Shown: positions 59,353 to 64,000 of the stretch, piece by piece
How positions within the stretch are numbered: position 1 is the first letter of the stretch
How the letters are laid out: every line of letters starts with the position of its first letter
Assembly: GCA_031001845.1 (NCBI GenBank)
Contig: JARNGD010000013.1
Span: forward strand, 248,001 to 312,000
Direction of reading: 5' to 3'
DNA length: 64,000 nucleotides
DNA from: Achaetomiella virescens
Lineage: Eukaryota; Ascomycota; Sordariomycetes; Sordariales; Chaetomiaceae
The notes under the pieces: model-generated
What the model was told of the DNA's origin: nothing
The model's database searches: none
Seen by the model: the letters and a program-made list of their open reading frames with translations, nothing else
Program-made: the position numbers and the translations under genes

Positions 59353-59434
59353 GCCTGATTAGCACAGGGGTAATGCGTTGCACTCGTATCTGCTAGAAAT
59401 GCAAAGATCACTGGTTCGATTCCAGTATCAGGCA
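59353..59434 (+). tRNA. tRNA-Thr(CGT) with a short intron
   Basis: Acceptor GCCTGAT pairs with ATCAGGC, discriminator A. The anticodon stem TTGCA/TGCAA encloses CTCGTA, then about ten intron bases (TCTGCTAGAA), then A. The anticodon is therefore CGT with the intron at the canonical site after position 37. The T arm ACTGG-TTCGATT-CCAGT contains a good B box. The D arm is short (GCA/TGC). Confidence 0.9.
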
Positions 59435-59747
59435 AATCAACCTGATATACCTCGAGTTCCTGGACAACTCAGTTGTCTTCTCTTTTGCTTCTTTGTCTGG
59501 CAGGCAGGAGCTTGGAGCTCTCTTTTTCCGGTTCAGACGTGACTTCAGGACAAGTCAACAGGTCTTGAGGACCCGTCATCCAGGCTCTTGTCATCCCGGG
59601 AAGCTAGATATCGACAACAATTTTGCTTTCGTCTACCGCTGAAGAAAGGAGAGACGCTTAGAACGCCATCCCAAGCCACACACGGCATTGATCCAGCACG
59701 GTACCAAAAACGAACTTCGCCGTCCAACAACCCCTAATCCTTTTATT
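59435..59747. other. Spacer between tRNA-Thr and the multi-TM gene
   Basis: No gene seen. Contains the downstream flank of the tRNA and the 3' flank of the minus-strand gene. Confidence 0.4.
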
Positions 59748-60659
59748 TCAACCCTCGGGTTCGTCTTCCTTCACCTCCCCGTTCTCTTTTGCCCAACCCC
59801 GTTCCCATTGCTCACCGGCGACACCTCGCGACTGGGTGTGTCGCGTCGTCACAGCCATCGTAGCCGTCGTCGAAGACCCTGATCTCAACGCGCCATCCAT
59901 CCCCCTTAACCATAACCACCAGCCCAAATTCCACCTTATTCTCCCCAACAGCGTATCCCTCTCCTTCAAGACGCGGTACATCTCCGCGAAGAACACCCCC
60001 ACTGACACCCAAGCTGTCACAAAATCCGTGGCCTTTTGCTAATCCCTCTGCGCGCCGACGTCGTGCCCCCAACGGCCCAAAAAACCGACGCAGCTTGAAG
60101 ATGACGACAGCCGCCGTCTGCCACGCTGCGTGCCTGATGAGGAGGAGCTGGGTGACGAGCAATAGGAGGTGGAGCGATAACAGCACCCAGCTGATGCCGT
60201 GCCTGAGGAAGTAGCGGCGGATGAGCCTGTGGGTATGCCGTCCTAGGAACGCCAGCAGCGGCATCGAAACTGTCCAGACCGGAAAAGAGGGTGGGAATGT
60301 GGAGATGAGACGATTGGAGAGGAAGGCGGGGCTGTTATGGAAGAGCGGTAGAGCCAGGAGAAGCACTTGAGGTAGCTCGAGTCGGAGCTTTTGCGGATGA
60401 GTCGGGGGTGACGCATGATGATGGTGGAGAGGGGGAGATCGTATAACTGTAGATATCCGCCGGGAGAGGGGGGAGGATAGGTGGCTGCGGGTGAGAGTTC
60501 AAAGGATGGAAGAACGATACGGATGTTCGGGGACTTGACAGTCAATATCAAATTATCTCCATCTCTGGCACACGAGTCAAGCATGAGATGTGCAACTGAA
60601 GGTGGCGAGTTGTTTAGGCGGCTGGTAAGGAAGGCGCTCTCTCTCACGCAAGGATTCAC
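59748..60659 (-). CDS. Hypothetical multi-pass membrane protein
   Basis: Unrecognised family. Reading down from about 60659: LMLDSCARDGDNLILTVKSP, IRIVLPSFELSPAATYPPP, LYDLPLSTIIMRHPRLIRKS, then after a shift near 60330 hydrophobic segments FPVWTVSMPLLAFLG and SWVLLSLHLLLLVTQLLLI, and a helix around WQTAAVVIF. After another shift near 60015 it continues FVTAWVSVGVFFAEMYRVLK and RIRWNLGWWLWLRGMD, ending at 59748. Two to four membrane spans are likely. The start is uncertain because the upstream codon at 60659 is GTG; the ATG beginning LMLDSC or an unseen upstream exon may be used. Conserved-looking charged/aromatic blocks and continuous sense across shifts favour a real gene. Confidence 0.5.
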
Positions 60660-61260
60660 GGAAGCTGATAGGAATTGCTAAGGGAGGACTAGGAGCAGTG
60701 CATTCATAATGTATTGCTACTGTAGTAATTGACTACACTCTAACGGGGTGCATGAACTCACAATGGCCGAAACTTCTGGAGTGCTGATCCAAGGGTTCAT
60801 GCGGTTATAGTGGTTATAACACATACACAGTATCCATGACAACGGAACCACCCATCCATCGGAAGGAAGCCGTACATGCGGGACCTTGCGATTGCTCAAA
60901 ACCTCTGGTCTGGAAGTACAGGTGCAACCCCCGCATGACCAACTGCCACCTGCCCCTTACATCCGCCTGGGCAGCCCAGAACGGTAATTTGGTTCGACGG
61001 GAGCGAGAATTTTTTTTTTTGTCACACCGAAGGATTGGCATTAGAGTAACTGACGATTCCGTGTCACCGTCAATCCCGTGGCAGCGTTGGATGAGAGCCA
61101 ACCCCATATAGTACTGAACGGACCTTCGTCTCACTCGCTCTCCACTTTCCCAACTTCGACATCATCGCGTCCAGGACGGCACGAGGCATCATCCATAACT
61201 GGAATTGAATCAACCATATCGAATAGATAATAGACCTATAACTTGCAACCTACGGCCATC
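60660..61260. other. Divergent intergenic region upstream of the GH125 gene
   Basis: Holds promoters for the multi-TM gene and the GH125 gene. A CATATAG near 61104 is a weak TATA-like element about 155 bp from the GH125 start. No RNA or repeat beyond a T12 run near 61009. Confidence 0.4.
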
Positions 61261-62905
61261 ATGATCATGAAGACGACCAGCGTCCAGCTCCTCCTCGCAG
61301 GCCTATTAGCCGATGTCGCCTCGTCTCAGTCCTGCCCAGACTACTCGTCTTACTCACAAACCCGCCATGAGCCGTTCTCCCCGGGCAAATATGCTCTCCC
61401 ATACCAACGACCGGCCCCAGCTTGTCGTACCTTTAACTCATCCACACTCGAGACCCTCCTCGCCAACATGACTTCGGTCATTGGCGACCCGGACTTGTAC
61501 CGCCTCTTCGAGAACACGTACCCCAACACCCTCGACCGGCCATTCGCTGGCGCGGCCATGCCGCCAACAACTCTGCCGAAGAACTCACCTTCATCATCAC
61601 GGGCGACATCGACGCCATGTGGCTGCGCGATTCCGCCAATCAGCTCCAGTCCTACCTCCCGATCCTCGAGCCCGACGGTGCCCTCAATAACACCGACTCC
61701 ATCGCCAGCCTCTACCGCGGCGTCATCAACCTTCAGTCGCGCTACCTCCTCACGTCGCCCTACTGCAACTCCTTCCAGCCGCCTCCCGAAAGCGGCATCC
61801 CTCCTTCCAAAAACTCCGCCGCGACATCAGACTCAGTCTTCCCCCGCTACGACCCAAACTCCGTCTTTGAATGCAAATTCGAGCTCGACTCCCTCGCCGC
61901 CTTCCTGCAGATCTCCACAGACTACTACGAAGCCACCCACGACGCATCCTTTTTCGCCGGCTTCCAGTGGCTGCCGCGCTGCAGGCCGTCCTGGCCACGG
62001 CCAAGGCCATGCAGACACCCACTACGCCCCCGACGGGTCTGTCCAGGCCAGCCCCTACCGGTTCACGAGGCAGCAGACCGCCCGGCAGACGGAGACGCTG
62101 GCCAACGACGGGCTGGGGAGTCCTGTTAGGGCGGGGACGGGGTTGATCAGGAGTGCGTTCCGGCCGAGCGACGACGCGACCATGTTTCAGTTTTTGATTC
62201 CGGCGAACATGATGTTTGCTAGGTATCTGGAGAGCGCGAGTCTGATTGTGGCCAAGCTGGGGCAGAAGGCCCCCAGGGGGTTGGCGGAGGAGATGGCGAT
62301 GTTTTCGAACGAGCTCAGGCAAGCGATCACGAAGTATGGGATTGTGCCTGTTACGACGGGAAGCGGGAATGGGACGGCGGTGGAAACGGTGTATGCGTAC
62401 GAGGTGGACGGATTCGGGTCTGCGGCGTTGATGGATGATGCGAATATCCCCTCGCTCCTGGCTGCGCCGGTGTTTGGGTATCTGGCGAATAGGGATCCGG
62501 TGTATCAAAGAACGAGGACGAGGTTGTTGAGCGAGGAGGGGAATCCGTACTTCATGAAGGGGTCGGTGATCAATGGGATTGGGGGGCCGCACGCCGGACC
62601 AGGGATGGCGTGGCCGATGGCTAGTATTGTGAGGATACTGACCTCGGATGATGACGGGGAGATCGTGAGGGTGTTAAGGGAGATTGTGGGCAGTACGGGT
62701 GGACTGGGATTGATGCATGAGAGCGTCAACTCGAATAATGCGAGCCAGTGGACGAGGCAGTGGTGAGTTCTTTCTCCAAACATGACACACAAGTTCGGGT
62801 GGATGCTGACAGAACAGGTTCTCGTGGGCTAACGGGTTGTTCGGCCAGATGATTCTTGACCTGCGCTTCCGGAAGCCGCAGCTCCTACAGCAGAGTTTCC
62901 AGTAG
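61261..62905 (+). CDS. Secreted GH125 exo-alpha-1,6-mannosidase
   Basis: ATG 61261 gives a signal peptide (KTTSVQLLLAGLLADVASSQ). GH125 blocks follow in order: ALPYQRPAPACRTFNSSTLE, TFIITGDIDAMWLRDSANQL, SIASLYRGVINLQSRYLL, VFECKFELDSLAAFLQ, AMQTPTYAPDGSVQ, GTGLIRSAFRPSDDATMFQF, LIPANMMFARYLESASLI, YEVDGFGSAALMDDANIPSL, YFMKGSVINGIGGPHAGPGM, and GLMHESVNSNNASQWTRQW. An intron (GTGAGT at about 62766 to ACAG at about 62818) precedes FSWANGLFGQMILDLRF. Stop TAG 62903-62905. It removes terminal alpha-1,6-linked mannose from glycans; the catalytic acid and base lie in the WLRDS- and HESV-containing parts of the fold by family analogy. Frame losses occur near 61553, 61975 and 62010. Length is normal (about 515 residues). 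Confidence 0.9.
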
Positions 62906-63371
62906 TGTCCACATCAAGTAAATTTAATTAGAAGTCATTATCACCGAAAGGCACCGCTGCACGGAACAACTCTGGTGGCCCCTTGTTGGTGGCTCGGTCT
63001 TGATTCCCCAGTCTCATCTATCTAGCAGCCTCTATCGTCTATCCGATAATATACCCAGTCTAGGTATGAAGGAGTGCCTGTTCCCGTTTTTGGGTAATGC
63101 CCAAGCCCAGTTGCATGCCAGCAACGAATTCCGAGCCTGTGTACGGACCCATCCTAAGCCAAAAGAATGCTGTAAAAAGAAGCTGAAGCGGAGAACTATG
63201 TACAAACGAAGACAAAAGCAAAGAATGGTAATACGCAGTGGTATCAATAAAGGTGGTCGTTCAAAGTCGTCGTCGCTCAAGTCAGCAGCAGAAAACAGAT
63301 CACTCACCCCCGAGTCTTCCCCCTCTGATGATGGCCTTTAGGCCACCGCCAGAAAAGGGTCCTCCCTCACC
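62906..63371. other. Convergent 3' spacer
   Basis: Lies between the 3' ends of the GH125 and HAD hydrolase genes. No gene supported. Confidence 0.45.
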
Positions 63372-64000
63372 TCAAAATCCGGAGTCCTCCCCTCCCAACG
63401 CCTTCAACGCAGCATCATCAGCGGCAGCATCCTCCCACCGGTATCCTTCCTCGACCCTCTCCTCGCCATCTCCCTCCTGATCCCATGGTTGACCGCATCA
63501 GCACGGTATCAACCAGCTTCCGCGGCTTATACTTGGGTTCCGTCCCCGCCTGATACACCCCAGTCTTGACCAGATGCTATACCACTCGTTCTTGGCAATT
63601 CTCGTTCATGGCATTCGTGCCCCTGATATCGCTCTCGGGGGTGTCGCCCAAAGTACACCGTCTGAGGCGGCTCGCTCTCGCCAGCCCGTGCTGGGTCGCC
63701 CGCCATTGCTGCAGCAGCCTTGTGGCAAATTCAAACGTCGACACCTGCGGCTTGCCGAAGGCATGGTCTTGAGCTTCTTCCCGCCGGTGGTGTCCTCGAA
63801 GACCGTCTCGACGATGCGGCGCAGTGCGCCCATGCCCAGGCGGGCGTGCTCGTGCGCGGCCGACCACAGCACGTCGTTGTGGCTGAAGTAGATGGGCGGG
63901 CCCTCGTCGAAGGTGGTGGAGCGCGTCTCGAGGCGGCCACCTTTGGATTGGGCGATGTCGAGGATGATTTGCAGGTCCGAGGCCCAGTCGCGGCTGTCGG
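63372..64000 (-). CDS. HAD-superfamily hydrolase of CECR5/HDHD5 type, C-terminal part only
   Basis: The gene enters from beyond the right edge. From 64000 downward it reads RDWASDLQIILDIAQSKGGR, PPIYFSHNDVLWSAAHEHAR, LGMGALRRIVETVFEDTTGG, then FGKPQVSTFEFATRLL. These are the middle and the HAD motif III region of CECR5-like proteins. GDTPESDIRGTNAMNE near 63625 is HAD motif IV, with the metal-binding acidic residues. After shifts, VKTGVYQAGTEPKYKPRKLV follows near 63570-63520, and the end is AVNHGIRREMARR and WEDAAADDAALKALGGEDSG, stop near 63372-63374; another frame stops at 63404. The N-terminal nucleophile DxD lies outside the window. The family is predicted to be mitochondrial with unknown substrate. 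Confidence 0.78.

Noticed and set aside
61750..62592. 280-codon minus-strand frame over the GH125 gene
   Set aside because: Arg/His/Pro-rich mirror of strongly conserved GH125 motifs on the plus strand.
1..64000. CRISPR arrays, operon-like bacterial features, rRNA genes, telomere repeats
   Set aside because: None seen. The organism is eukaryotic; no regularly spaced repeats, 5S-like box set or TTAGGG arrays were found by eye.

Overview
The window looks like nuclear DNA of a filamentous ascomycete, most likely a Sordariomycete. The evidence is short introns (about 50-70 bp) with GTRAGT-type donors and CTAAC/CTGAC-type branch points, and a fungal gene set: a NACHT-ankyrin NLR, a HET-domain protein, a SomA/Som1-type LisH regulator, GH2 and GH125 glycosidases, a proteinase K-type subtilase and a GMC oxidoreductase. 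There is also a pogo/Fot1-type transposase relic whose stop codons look like repeat-induced point mutation (RIP).

Layout. 0.1-1 kb: transposase relic without its catalytic core. 2.6-8.8 kb: giant NACHT-ankyrin protein. 12.0-14.6 kb: secreted GH2 enzyme. 18.0-19.6 kb: head-to-head pair of nucleotidyltransferase-fold genes, one with the active-site motif and one without it. 20.4-21.9 kb: Cys-rich single-pass membrane protein. 22.3-24.8 kb (-): HET-domain protein with an unusual insertion carrying membrane-like segments. 25.9-29.4 kb: PLP-dependent decarboxylase. 31.2-32.6 kb: secreted subtilase. 33.3-36.0 kb: two unrecognised genes. 37.6 kb (-): tRNA-Ser(AGA). 37.9-39.8 kb (-): GMC oxidoreductase. 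41.1-43.8 kb (-): SomA/Som1. 47.1-47.8 kb (-): small CxxC-motif protein. 49.0-49.8 kb (-): TRAPP subunit Bet3, divergent from an intact U5 snRNP 40K WD40 gene (50.2-51.4 kb). 53.4-55.2 kb: two-TM protein with an Arg/Ser-rich tail. 57.5-58.3 kb: Gis2/CNBP zinc-knuckle protein. 59.35 kb: intron-containing tRNA-Thr(CGT). 59.7-60.7 kb (-): multi-TM protein. 61.3-62.9 kb: secreted GH125 exo-mannosidase. 63.4-64.0 kb (-): edge-truncated HAD hydrolase of the CECR5/HDHD5 type.

The left 25 kb reads as an accessory, immunity/allorecognition-like region (NLR, NTase pair, receptor-like membrane protein, HET protein), with wide gene-poor gaps and a relic transposon. The right half (Bet3, U5-40K, Gis2, SomA, tRNAs) is housekeeping chromosome.

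A strong property of the sequence colours every entry. Most genes, including the essential and conserved Bet3 and Gis2, are interrupted by single-base frame changes, mostly -1, while homology continues at once in the next frame. I therefore give gene spans from start to stop across these breaks. I regard the breaks mainly as probable sequence or assembly error rather than as wholesale gene death; reads would settle this.
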